Part shown: positions 12,269 through 22,139 of the stretch, in pieces
Position numbering within the stretch: position 1 is the stretch's first letter
Layout: each line of letters starts with the position of its first letter
NCBI GenBank assembly: GCA_020726505.1
Contig: JAHLEZ010000029.1
Span: 701,991-765,990, forward strand
Direction of reading: 5' to 3'
DNA: 64,000 nucleotides
DNA from: Leptodontidium sp. MPI-SDFR-AT-0119
Taxonomy: Eukaryota > Ascomycota > Leotiomycetes > Helotiales > Leptodontidiaceae
Notes under the pieces: generated by a model
Told to the model about the DNA's origin: nothing
Database searches by the model: none
The model's input: the letters and a program-made list of their open reading frames with translations, nothing else
Translations under genes and position numbers: made by a program

Positions 12269-13875
12269 TTACACTACTTGGGTAGCTCGTACTTCGTCGC
12301 CGGATGAGGTTGCTGCCCTCTTTGAATAGCCCACTGCCCAGTATATCGCTCCCAAAGCCAGCACACCAACGAATATGACGGAGGTATAATTCATAGTCTC
12401 GGCAGTAACAGGTAGGTAAAGGGGCAAGCAGAAGACTATGCTTGTGAACGCTGCCCAAAGAAGAGCAATAACATAAACCACGCTTCCCCAGGAACCAAGA
12501 TTAAACCACCGATCGGGGTTGAGTCTCTCACGACCACGACCGAGTACCAATGCAAAGCAGGTGATCATGGACATAGTGATACAAATGCCTGCACCTCCAA
12601 GTAATGCATTCATAGCAATGGTCGATCCCAGTACAATTGTTCCGAGAGCCACGACAAGTCCAGTGATCCAGATTAGAGCATTGACGGGTAATTGGTCAGA
12701 GGATGATAGTCTCGACATAATGTTGTGTAGCGGCAGGTTTCCTTCTCTCGAAAAAGACCAGTAGAGACGCGAGACGCTGAGCAATGTTGCTATAGCAGAA
12801 ATGGTGAAGCATATGACCACAAGTGTAACCCCAATTATGGTCAGAGGAAGTGACCGTACAGCATTGAAAACGAGCTGGACGATAGGCTGTCCACCAACAG
12901 GAGTAAGTAGACTGACAGGATCCACATTGCTGAATTGATAGACGATGATCATTGCTAGGCCGACGACGTAGCTGAGTAGTAAGGATCCAATCAAGACTTG
13001 GGGCAGTTGCTTGCCAGGGTTGTCCATCTCGTCAGCAAGATGGATGGCATTATCAAAGCCGGCGAGGGTTGTAATAGCGGGGAGTAGACCCATGAAGAAA
13101 ACTAGCCCATTGGATGACCATCCTGACTCGTTGATAAAAGTGAAGAATACGTCGTGTGCATTTTGCTTTGGCGCTGCCCGCACGAGAAGCGCAATCAACA
13201 TGTACAAGGCAGAACCATTGTAAGCAAAGATGGCTATCTTCAGTAGCCATTTCAGCGATCTGAAGGCATATGGGAGGTTGAATGACAGGCAGAAAAGGCT
13301 GAAAGCAACGTATAAAAGGTACACGTGCCATACCCTCTCGACGTACTCCGGATGACTTGCTGAAACGAGAGCAAGAACTAGTTGGGCTGGGTACAGATAT
13401 GAGGCAGCCGTGATGAGAATCCAGGCGGAAGTCGTGGCCCAACCGGTGAAGTAAGCCAGACCACGAGAGTAATTTGGCGGTGCAAGAACGAGAACCCAGT
13501 GCGCTGGACCTGCTAGAGTGTCAGCGAGTGTAGATGATAATTCGACTCTATCAAATGCAAAAACAAACCTGATGAGTGTGGAATAGCCGATGCAAGCTCA
13601 CACACGGCCAAACAAACTACAAGTTGGAAGAATCCAACCATAAGGAAGCCCCAGAAGTAGCCGGCGGAACCACCTAGTCCAACAGCCAACGAAAGGTATG
13701 ATCCGATCGTCAGTGGAGCTCCTGTGACCGAGAATTGGACTCCCAAAGCAGCCAGGAGACTGAAGTGCTTCTTGGGCCGCACTTCACCCACAGCCTCGGA
13801 CGTGGAAGTCGTTCTTTGTTCGATACCATCGGTGTCGACATTCTTCGCAGACATGGTTTTGTTGTCTTCGCTCAT
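12269..13875 (-). CDS. APC-superfamily amino acid/choline/GABA-type permease
   Basis: Plasma-membrane transporter of the amino acid-polyamine-choline superfamily. Exon 1 is 13569-13875 and exon 2 is 12269-13509; a 59-bp intron separates them, giving 515 residues, the usual length. The start is ATG at 13875 (MSEDNKT). A hydrophilic N-terminus of about 38 residues precedes the first membrane segment (LGVQFSVTGAPLTIGSYL). The diagnostic ELASAIPHSSGPAHW block is recreated exactly across the splice, and I estimate about 12 hydrophobic segments in total. The substrate is not predictable; among fungal proteins it most resembles GABA/choline permeases of the yeast Uga4/Hnm1 type. It shares a 1.2-kb upstream region, rich in the cluster motif, with divergent oxidase 1. 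It is likely the uptake or export step of the cluster. Confidence 0.9.
13510..13568 (-). other. Intron of the permease gene, tandem acceptor
   Basis: Donor CAG|GTTTGT at 13568, acceptor TAGCAG at 13510. The two AGs lie 3 bp apart (a NAGNAG acceptor), so an isoform with one extra Ala is possible. The distal AG gives the spacing usual in the permease family. Confidence 0.85.
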
Positions 13876-14372
13876 TGTGAATGTGAAGAAGTAAGACGAT
13901 GAACACTGGAAGGAAGCGTAAAGTTGCAGTTGTGTCTTGTGCTTGGTGTAGTGGCAGCACGAGATAAGGTATTGGAGAGGGAGGAATTGCTTGGTCAGCT
14001 GCAGGAAAAAGCGGAGAGCTTGCGTCCTACTTATAGATCATTCATCTATCTGTCCAAGCCTGATATCAGTTCCGGCCGGCAAGAGTAGGTGGAGTCTGGA
14101 CTCTTACCTCTTAAGTCCTTGGATGCGCATTTGATGGGATGGATCATTTGGACAGTAACTACAGGTGGCTGGCCGTCTTCCAGGATTACCTAGGTATGAT
14201 CCGGCCGAGTGAAACCTCTGGGAGTCTTGGGCAGTTCCCCAAGGAGCGTGGAGAGCGGACTGTACCATTGAGAATTGGAGTGCATGCGGTGGTGTCTGTG
14301 CGCGGATCGAATATCTGGCTAGGCCCACCGCCACCGCCACCGCGTTTAGATATAGTTTTATTTGATATGATA

Positions 14373-14399
14373 GCGCTTAGATTTAGATAACGCTTAGAT
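14373..14399 (-). promoter_or_regulatory. Cluster motif pair (GCGCTTAGAT, ACGCTTAGAT)
   Basis: Two copies read on the minus strand as ATCTAAGCGC and ATCTAAGCGT, about 17-18 bases apart, with a weaker third copy just left at 14341-14351. They lie about 500 bases upstream of the minus-strand permease start. Confidence 0.55.
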
Positions 14400-14634
14400 T
14401 ATTATTTGGTCTAATCTCGCCAGCTGTCCCAGCTCTCGGCGGGTAATTTCCCGAGACGTGAAATTGGATGCCGAGGCTGACGAGGCTGATTTTGCCGAGC
14501 CGTTCGAGTCATGCATGCCAACGAGCTGATGTGGGACTTGTGACCATGTGACCATTACCTAAAAAAGGGTCTCGAAGCAACAGAAGCTGTTGAGATTGAG
14601 TCTGTGGAATCATTTCAACCAACCAGATTCCAAG

Positions 14635-14655
14635 ATCTAAGCAAGATCTAAGCGC
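14635..14655 (+). promoter_or_regulatory. Cluster motif pair (ATCTAAGCAA, ATCTAAGCGC)
   Basis: Tandem copies 11 bases apart on the + strand, about 410 bases upstream of oxidase 1. The first has a one-base change in the core. Confidence 0.55.
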
Positions 14656-15062
14656 AATATATGCCGCCAGCATTCACAAGTACAATAGGTCATCCATGAT
14701 CACTCATCTTTATCGATGCGATACGGCAATGCTGGGCGCCAAATGCTCCACAATTCCGCAAGCCTATCTAAGGAGTGGAGACAATGTGCCGCAGCACGCG
14801 GGGAATACAGTACTGTGTTAGAATAACAGCTCCGACGATCATGGTCTGTTAGTTTACATGTAGAGTCGCATAGTGCAGTGCATCTGCAAGCTTGTAGAAC
14901 AACTATCAGATGTCCAGGTTCGCACTCTACTCCAGCTGTCTAGACTCCTAGCCTGATCATCACGTCAACAATTATTTGTCTCTCTCATTCTATCGACTAA
15001 CCCTCTGTGCTTCTTCACTGATCTCTGCCTGCCATACAGTAGAATTCTTCCTTTCGTATAAT

Positions 15063-16667
15063 ATGGCAGCAATGAAGGATATTTCGAGTTGCAACGGTGC
15101 AGCGAAGACGTCGCCATGGAAGCATGCTGTAGGTCCAGACAAAAGAACATATGCTCATAATGTTGTATTTAAGTCAAATTAATAGTACATAGTGTGATCT
15201 ACTTTCTACCATCCGACATGGCCAATTTCTGGCAACGGGAACTCCTGGCTACGAGCTCGTACGAAGCAGTTTCTGGTCCAAAACTCAAGCAGATGTCAAG
15301 CCTCGGGGCATTTTCCAGCCCTCCAATGCTGCAGATGTTGCTGTAGCTTTGCTAGTGCTACAGTTCACTCGTTGCCCCTTTGCTGTTAAAAGTGGTGGTC
15401 ATGGCAGATACCCTGGGGAATCTACAGTCGAAAATGGTGTCCTTATCGACCTAGTGGCGCTCAATCATATCGAGGTATCTCCAGATCGTAGTACAGTGTC
15501 TGTGGGACCAGGAAGACGTTGGTTCGATGTTTACTCTGCTCTTGAACCCCTCGGTTTGGTCGTTGTCGGCGGACGCGATGCTGATGTTGGTGTGGGTGGG
15601 TTTCTTCTGGGAGGTATGTTCTCGGTCTACCCGCCCCAGAAAGACTTTCTAACGATCTGACAAAAGGTGGCATCGCTTTCCACTCTAGCATGTATGGTTG
15701 GGCCACTGATAACGTTAAGTCCTTTGAGGCTGTTCTGGGCAATGGCAGCATAGTCACCGCGAGTCGCACCGAAAATACAGATCTTTTTCGCGCTCTTCGT
15801 GGAGGAGGAGGCAATTTCGCAATAATCACGTCCTTTGTTATTGATGCATATCCATACAGTGGGATGTGGGGAGGAGTGCGAGTGTCTTCGTGGGACTATA
15901 CCAAGCACATTTTGGAAGCTATGATAGCTTACGGCTTGGACTCGCCAAACGACCCAAAAGTCTCTGTCATTCTAAACCATGGATACCATGAGGGAAAATG
16001 GTTCTGGAGTAACGATCTGGAATATTGCGATGGCGTGGATGATCCTCCATCTCAGCTCAAATCGTTTATGGATGTGCCAGCAATCATGGACTCGACGAAG
16101 AGATCGAATGTGTCAACATTAGCACTGGCAATTAGTCGAGGTTCTGATTCGGGCTTCCGCAATTCGTATTGGGTCCTTGTATGCAAGCTTGATATCCGGA
16201 TACTTGAGTTTTACATCGACACCTTTGTTCGGGAGGGCGAAAAACTCCTTGGAATTCCTGGATTCAATCCCACAGGAGATATACAAGTCATCACAGCTGG
16301 AATGTTGAAAGGCATGGACAAACACGGCAGCAATGTTTTGGGCCTTGCAAATTCCACAGAGCCATTGCTCCTCTTCAATCCAGCTCCGCGGTGGCACAAC
16401 GCCGAAGACGACGAGACGATACTTGCCGCTTTCCAGAAGATCATTTCGTCTGTCAGGCAGGAGGCCGAGAAACTCAACGTCAATCACGATTTTCTATACA
16501 TGAATTATTCTAGTCAATTCCAAGATGTTATTGCAGGGTATGGATCAGAACAAAAGGAGTTCATGCTTCAGACATCTCGAAAGTACGATCCAGAAGGGGT
16601 TTTCCAGCATCTAAGGGCAGGTGGCTTCAAGCTGCATGGAGCCCCATTGGGAGGATCTAGCTTCTAA
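15063..16667 (+). CDS. BBE-like FAD-linked oxidase 1 (VAO/PCMH flavoprotein)
   Basis: Flavoprotein oxidase of the berberine-bridge-enzyme-like group, typically oxidising alcohols, amines or sugars with O2. Three exons, 15063-15128, 15193-15613 and 15667-16667, give 495 residues. His92 in KSGGHG is the expected 8-alpha-histidyl FAD anchor. The second-anchor Cys of bicovalent BBEs (before the PTVG-type loop) is replaced: the loop reads GGRDADVGVGG, so FAD is probably singly linked. The FAD_binding_4 half ends near residue 260. The C-terminal BBE motif (MNYSSQF..., KYDPEGVF) is intact. Exon 1 was chosen by paralogy with the 22.1-kb gene and is the least certain part; exon 2 opens CDLLS. No secretion signal is obvious. 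It is divergent from the permease and convergent with the monooxygenase. Confidence 0.88.
15129..15192 (+). other. Oxidase 1 intron 1
   Basis: 64 bp, GTAGGT...CATAG, phase 0. It removes an in-frame TAG at 15190. The position matches intron 1 of oxidase 2, though the upstream exons differ in length (22 versus 31 codons). Confidence 0.65.
15614..15666 (+). other. Oxidase 1 intron 2
   Basis: 53 bp, GTATGT...AAAAG, phase 1. It rebuilds the LLGGGIAF glycine-rich stretch. The position is identical to intron 2 of oxidase 2. Confidence 0.88.
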
Positions 16668-17145
16668 GGGCAGGTGTCTCCAAGCTGTATGAAGCCCTAC
16701 GTGGAGGATAGTATCTTTCATCCCATTGCTGTTGAATAATATCATTCCTTATCGATGATTTAAAGGTTCCTTGATGGTGACGGATCTACCACCGTGTGAT
16801 TAAAATTTCTTTCCACCCCCATCCCCTTATCTGTCCGAATTAACTAGCAAGATAACATACACAGCACCAAGCTGATTTAAAAAGGATGGTGTGGCTAAAT
16901 CTTGTCTTTATTCAACTACATATTACGACAAGGACGTAGACAGCAGGTCCGTATTACCTATGCATAATTTCCATACTTCTGGGTGAACAGCAACCGGTTG
17001 ATAAATCTTCTACCAAGTGCCGGAATGATTGTCAACGGCACTCTGTCTATCATTGACTGAAATGTATGACGTGAATTCCATCTAGTCACAATGCAAGTTC
17101 GTAAACTAATCTAGCATCCCACTCTCCGCTCGCTCATATCCTCTA
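16668..17145. other. Convergent 3' region, oxidase 1 / monooxygenase
   Basis: 478 bases with no open frame of note. The first 40 bases after the oxidase stop imperfectly repeat its last 40 bases (AAGGGCAGGTG...CCAAGCTG... occurs twice), a small tandem duplication at the gene end. Confidence 0.55.
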
Positions 17146-19089
17146 CTAGCCCGCATTCCCCGAAACCACACTAATCTCAAGCTCACTAAGGTCTTCCTGC
17201 TCTTCCCACAACTTCATCTTCCGAGTAAAGTCAACAATTCCCAGGCCCCATGGTACATTCTTCGCAAGCCTGAGCCCTTCTTCCGGAGTTGATGCATGTC
17301 TAGAACCCTCGGCAGTTCCGTAACTAGGTGTGCATCCTGGAACTGCTGCATATGCAAGAGCATTGCCAGCGACTGCTAGCGACCAGTTACTTTCTGCCTG
17401 AGCAGTTGGTTCTATGAGGATTTTCTGCTTCTCTCCGACCTTGAATTTTCGGCTGGCGGTGGAAATAAGACGGGCCGCGTGTTGTGCCAACACATCCACG
17501 GAGTGGACGATGTTTGTTGTTGCTGCAGCTTGGGTAAAGCCTGCTAATAGCAGATTGGGGAAATCGCGAGTGATGAGCCCATGGAGCGTATGAGGACCTT
17601 CTGCCCATTTGTCATCCATAGACAGTCCACCACGGCCGGTGACTTTTATAGAGGCACGGAACGCAGGGCTTCCCACACTAAAAGGCTCGAAGCCTGTTCC
17701 CAGGATTACAACATCCGCATCATAGACCTTGCCGTCGAAGACAATGCCTTCCTCAGAGAAACCATCAACCCCTTTGCCGTTCGTGTCGATCAGTTGCACA
17801 TTGGGAAGATTGAAAGTATCGAGATAGTCGTCATGAAAGCATGGTCGCTTACACCACCCAGGGTACCAAGGCTCCAGAAGTTTTGCAGTTTCCTCATCCT
17901 TAACGATATTGCGGATTCTAGAACGAATCCCAGCCTGACGAGGAAGATCCAGTTGATGAAGTGATGCAACATAAGCTCCGGCCGTCTCTAGGGTCAGATC
18001 AGCTGCGTTTGTGCTACCAACGAGACCAGAAAATGACGGGAAATTTGTCCAGCCATCGTCAACGAGGTTTTCCTGTGGCAACTTCGCGTCGTTACTGAGG
18101 AAAGAAGCCATGTTTTCGCGTCTGGCCTGCTGCCAACCTTTACCCGTCTGGACCTGATTCCGAAACTCATTGGGATCTACAGGTCGCTGGCCTCGAGGAC
18201 CAACTGCCGAGGGGGTCCGCTGAAAGAGATACAGCTGATCTGCCCACTTGGCAATCTGCGGCACAACCTGAATCGCAGTAGCACCAGTGCCAATGAACGC
18301 GACTTTTTTGCCAACGAGATTTTGCATTTTAGGCTCTTCGGGCGTCCCGCCAGTGTATGCGTAGTCCCAACGAGAAGTGTGAAATAGATGGCCTTTGTAC
18401 GATGTGATGCCATCCAGTCGGGCAAGTTTGGGGCGATTGAGGATTCCGGATGAGAGAATGAAGAAGTCGCTTCGAACCTTGAAGGTCTGCACGTCGGAAT
18501 TGCCAGGCAGCTGCCGAGTGATGGTCGTTTCCCATTCAGACGATGTTTCGTTCCATGTTGTTTCCTTGACAGTGGAGCCAAATGCAGCTCTCTGCTGAAG
18601 ATCCCATTGCTTGGCAACCAATTCGGCATATTCTCTCAGCTCAGGTCCGTACGAGTATCGATGTTTTGGGATATACCCAGTCTCTTCTGCTAGAGGCAAG
18701 TAGCATGCGCTCTCAACATCGCACATCAAGCCTGGATAGCGATTCCAATACCACGTTCCACCAAATCCCCAAGCTGAGTCCACGAAAACAAAATCTTCGG
18801 ATTTGAATTGGGCTTCAACGATTAGGCGGACAGCGTAGAGTAATGCACTGTAGCCAGTACCAACGATGAGTACTTTCGTGTGGCTGCCATCAGATATTGG
18901 GCAGGGCTTGGAGGTCGCAACTTCTGCTTCCACCCAGGGGTCGTTGGCGAGGTGCTTGAAATGCTCAGACAGCCCAATATCTGCATATTGAGCCATACCT
19001 TCAGGACGTAACCGTTTCTGACGTTCCTCTTCATATTTCCCAAGCACTTCTTCGAGAGATTCGAAGCTTCCTTTATCAACGGAACCCAT
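17146..19089 (-). CDS. Baeyer-Villiger-type flavin monooxygenase
   Basis: NADPH- and FAD-dependent monooxygenase that inserts oxygen next to a ketone, giving an ester or lactone. A single exon of 647 residues, within the usual range for long fungal BVMOs. The first ATG (19089) was taken; the frame is open a little further upstream without an ATG. The first dinucleotide fold is at about 73-90 (VGTGYSA). The BVMO fingerprint is YKGHLFHTSRW at 231-241, with G233, H237 and W241 in place. The second fold is at 265-275 (FIGTGATA), followed by LFQRTPSAVGPRGQRP, and the late GTGFEPF motif is present. The overall look is that of long BVMOs in fungal meroterpenoid clusters and cyclic-ketone monooxygenases. 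The substrate is unknown. It is divergent from the aminotransferase, with two cluster motifs between them. Confidence 0.9.
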   Translation of the reverse strand: MGSVDKGSFESLEEVLGKYEEERQKRLRPEGMAQYADIGLSEHFKHLANDPWVEAEVATSKPCPISDGSHTKVLIVGTGYSALLYAVRLIVEAQFKSEDFVFVDSAWGFGGTWYWNRYPGLMCDVESACYLPLAEETGYIPKHRYSYGPELREYAELVAKQWDLQQRAAFGSTVKETTWNETSSEWETTITRQLPGNSDVQTFKVRSDFFILSSGILNRPKLARLDGITSYKGHLFHTSRWDYAYTGGTPEEPKMQNLVGKKVAFIGTGATAIQVVPQIAKWADQLYLFQRTPSAVGPRGQRPVDPNEFRNQVQTGKGWQQARRENMASFLSNDAKLPQENLVDDGWTNFPSFSGLVGSTNAADLTLETAGAYVASLHQLDLPRQAGIRSRIRNIVKDEETAKLLEPWYPGWCKRPCFHDDYLDTFNLPNVQLIDTNGKGVDGFSEEGIVFDGKVYDADVVILGTGFEPFSVGSPAFRASIKVTGRGGLSMDDKWAEGPHTLHGLITRDFPNLLLAGFTQAAATTNIVHSVDVLAQHAARLISTASRKFKVGEKQKILIEPTAQAESNWSLAVAGNALAYAAVPGCTPSYGTAEGSRHASTPEEGLRLAKNVPWGLGIVDFTRKMKLWEEQEDLSELEISVVSGNAG

Positions 19090-20190
19090 GATTGAAGTCA
19101 AGCCAAAGAGAGTGCGTCCGATTAGCAAAGTCAAGTATGACAGAAATGAGGCCAGAAAGTGTTGATTTTAACGAATTCGTACACCACTCTGGATTCGAGA
19201 TGGTTTTCAAGAGCAAATGAGCAGGGAAATTTCAGTAATGTTGGCCAGATAAGGATTGGAAAGTATATACTCATTCAAGCAGCCGAGGCTAAGAATCTTT
19301 GTAATCAGGAGTCGCAATCGTTGCCATTGCAAGCAAGTGAGAAATTTGGCTCTTCGGAGGAAAAAATACATACCAATGTCCGCGCAGTCCGCGGTGCCCG
19401 CAATCTAGACGCGCAGTGGTTATTGCAACGTACCTCAAAGCCATATCGTTTATGACTTCCGACGGATCTCTCGCATGCATGCCAATAGATCGGGATTGCC
19501 GTCTGCATACTCTCTCTCTATTGCGGTAGCTCCTCACAGGAACCATGGCGCATGACCCCTGACCGGATCTGAGCGAAGACGGGTGGTGCTGCTTGGCAAG
19601 GAGGGGTAAAAACAATCTAAGCGCCTTACTCAACTTCCATTATTCCCCACATTCTTCAATGAATACCAGTATGCCCGAAATCTAAGCGCTGTATCTACTG
19701 GAAATTTGTCTGAGAGTCACTCCACTCCATATTAATCATACAAAAAATTCAGCAGGGCAGCTGCGTTCTCGGCCCAATAGGAAAGGTGCGCATATGTTTC
19801 GTTCTCCATTGACATTCTTATCGCAAAGGTTACGCGAAAACAAAATCAATCCCGGGATGATTGGTGATACATTTGGAATAGCTCTGCTTCACTTGCGGAA
19901 CCCTGGGTTACTCTCAACTTGGCGGCACAAGTGTCTCTCTCCAGGTCGCTGTAGCCTTTCTCGGATTATGCCGCCATCGCCGGCGAGTATCGAGCATTTT
20001 GAATCGTGTATGGCCAGCTTTCCAGTTATAAATACCGTTTCTCGCAATCTGCTCATACGAGGCAGAAAACAACTAAGCCACTCCACTCTTTTTCTTCCCG
20101 AAACCCATCACCAGTTTCCTCTCGAGTGGTCAGCGAAGAAAGTTTCCGCGGTTCGCGTCTCAGATCAGGTTTCAGAAATATTGTTCCATC
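19090..20190. other. Divergent promoter region, monooxygenase / aminotransferase
   Basis: 1.1 kb without a supported gene. It contains the exact 10-mer ATCTAAGCGC twice (19615, 19680). An open frame at + 19794-20258 overlaps the aminotransferase start in another frame and has no recognisable domain. Confidence 0.55.
19615..19689 (+). promoter_or_regulatory. Two exact ATCTAAGCGC sites
   Basis: At 19615-19624 and 19680-19689, both on the + strand and 65 bases apart. They are about 500-575 bases from the aminotransferase start and 525-600 from the monooxygenase start, so could serve both genes. Confidence 0.55.
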
Positions 20191-21540
20191 ATGTCTTCGC
20201 AAGACCAATTACCAAATTTGACGCTCTCGGTACAAGACCATCTCCAGGTTCAAATTGATAAATTCGCGGAGGAAAACCCTCTCTCCGGGGAGGCGATACG
20301 GGAAGCTTCCTCTGCGATTCCTGGTGGAACAACAAGAGCCATCCTTTTACACACTCCCTTTCCTCCCGTTTTCGTAGGAGGAAAAGAATGTTTCTTGAAA
20401 TCTGTCGACGGCCGTGAATACCTGGACTTTGTCTCTGAATACTGCGCTGGCATGTTTGGTCATTCGCATCCACGTATCAACGAGGCGATTGAAGGGGTTC
20501 TTCGAGCAGGACACACTTTGGGTGGGCCGACGCCGAAGGAGGGCGAGTTGGCAAAGGCTATCACCAAACGCTTTCCTTCGATGGATGCAATCCGATTTTG
20601 TAATTCGGGGACGGAAGCCAATACTTTGGCACTAGCTACGGCTCTGGCATATTCACAGAGAAAGAAGGTATCGTCGAATCCCACACATCTCGTTAATTGT
20701 ATTATACAGAATACAGCTGATCATTCTCTTGACCTCTACTAGATCTTGGTTTTCGAAAATGGCTACCATGGCGGCACGTTATCCTTCTCCCGCCACAATC
20801 CGCTATTGTTGCCACATCAATTTGTGTACGGCAGATACAACGATCGAGAAAGGACACGAGTTGACATCGATGTTGGTGCCATCCTGATAGAACCACTTCA
20901 GGGTGCTGGTGGGATGGTTCCTTCTCAAAACGAGTTCCTCAAGTACCTGAGAGAAGAAGCGACAAGAGTGGGAGCTGTTCTCATCTTCGACGAGGTGGTC
21001 TCGTCGCGGTTGTATTATGGTGGAATGCAAGAGTATTATGGCGTCACACCCGACATGACCACGATTGGGAAACATTTCGGTGGTGGGTTCTCCTTCGGAG
21101 CCTTTGGAGGCAAAAAGGAAATTATGAGCCTCTACGCCCCTGGAGCGCCACGTGGTCTATATCATTCGGGCACATGGAATAACAACGTCTTCACGATGAC
21201 CGCTGGTGTGGTAGCGACGGATCTTCTCTCCCGCGAAAATATCGAGAAAACAAATAGCTTGGGGGATGCCTTGCGCAATGGCATGCAGGAACTTGTCAAC
21301 TCAAATGAAGCCGCTCGGTCGCTCATAAATTTCAAAGGTTTTGGCAGTGTCATTGGAATTTCTTTCAATGGTCCATCCAGCGTCCAACTGAGAGACCTCT
21401 TTTTCTTTTACTTGCTGAACAACGGAGTATATGTTGGCCATCGCGGCTTCTTTGCTCTGAATCTTACGCATAAACAAGAGCATGTTGACGGTGTGCTTGA
21501 TCTTTTTAGGGCGTTTTTGAAGAGATATATGGCAGAGTAG
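20191..21540 (+). CDS. Class III PLP aminotransferase, glutamate-1-semialdehyde aminomutase-like
   Basis: PLP enzyme of fold type I. Exons 20191-20667 and 20743-21540 give 424 residues, close to bacterial HemL. SGTEAN binds the cofactor phosphate region. LIFDEVVSSR carries the Asp that contacts the pyridine nitrogen, and Lys269 in TIGKHFGGG is the Schiff-base lysine. FENGYHGG, formed across the splice, is also typical. Fungi make 5-aminolevulinate by the Shemin route, so true aminomutase activity for heme is not expected. A transaminase or aminomutase acting on a cluster metabolite is more likely. The gene shares its promoter region with the monooxygenase and is followed, 600 bases on, by oxidase 2. 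Confidence 0.92.
20668..20742 (+). other. Intron of the aminotransferase gene
   Basis: 75 bp, GTATCG...CTACTAG, phase 0, with an AGCTGAT branch-like sequence. Removal joins AYSQRKK to ILVFENGYHGG. Confidence 0.88.
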
Positions 21541-22139
21541 GATAAAGATGTCATTTTGTAGCGATCCACGTAGCTGTTAGAGCTTGAGTTAGTAGTTATG
21601 CAAACTACTGTTTGAAGCAAATTAAAACATGTCTACTTGAGCCTGGGTTATCTTCAAAGACATTTGCTTTGCACAATCGCGCTTCCACTTGGTCATTTTA
21701 TGATCAACGTCAAAATAGTGGCAGGTATGAATTAGACGGGTAGTCGCACCTCTGGTACATCCTTTGAAGTGTAGCTGGAACTCTGCTGCAGTGTTACCAA
21801 AAGAGATACACTTTTCTTTAGTGAGAGGCCCAGAACGCTCGGAGTGACTTTTATGCATCAGCGGAGTTAGCGTACTGCCAACATGGTCTACCTCCGTAGA
21901 AGTATCCCAGGGTCTTGCGTAATCTAAGCGCCGCCGCGGGGAACTTTGGCCTCACTGAATGCCATGCAAATTGAGACCAGACCGTATTGTCTATATCGCT
22001 GATGTAATCCTACTAATTTCCTATAGGAGTTCCTGCTCTTTAGTGTTCTTCGCTTATATCACCTTGCCGTTCCTTTTCTCAAAGTCAAGGGAAATTGTGC
22101 TATCCTTACCTCAAACTTCAGAAATCATCAATTTGGGAA
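21541..22139. other. Intergenic, aminotransferase / oxidase 2
   Basis: About 600 bases with no supported gene. It carries one exact cluster motif at 21922, followed directly by the GC-rich CGCCGCGGGG. Confidence 0.55.
21922..21931 (+). promoter_or_regulatory. ATCTAAGCGC site upstream of oxidase 2
   Basis: Exact 10-mer on the + strand, 209 bases before the oxidase 2 start codon. Confidence 0.55.

Larger units (their letters stand above)
13876..15062. other. Divergent promoter region, permease / oxidase 1
   Basis: 1.2 kb with no gene. It contains a short CCACCG microsatellite at about 14328-14342 and the cluster motif at 14373, 14390, 14635 (variant) and 14646. A degenerate copy (CGCGTTTAGAT) lies at 14341. 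Spacing is asymmetric, with both motif groups 400-770 bases from either start codon. Confidence 0.6.

Noticed and set aside
14328..14342. CCACCG microsatellite as a regulatory element
   Set aside because: Only about two and a half units; not distinguishable from chance.
19794..20258. 154-codon open frame upstream of the aminotransferase
   Set aside because: It overlaps the aminotransferase start in another frame and has no recognisable domain; treated as chance.
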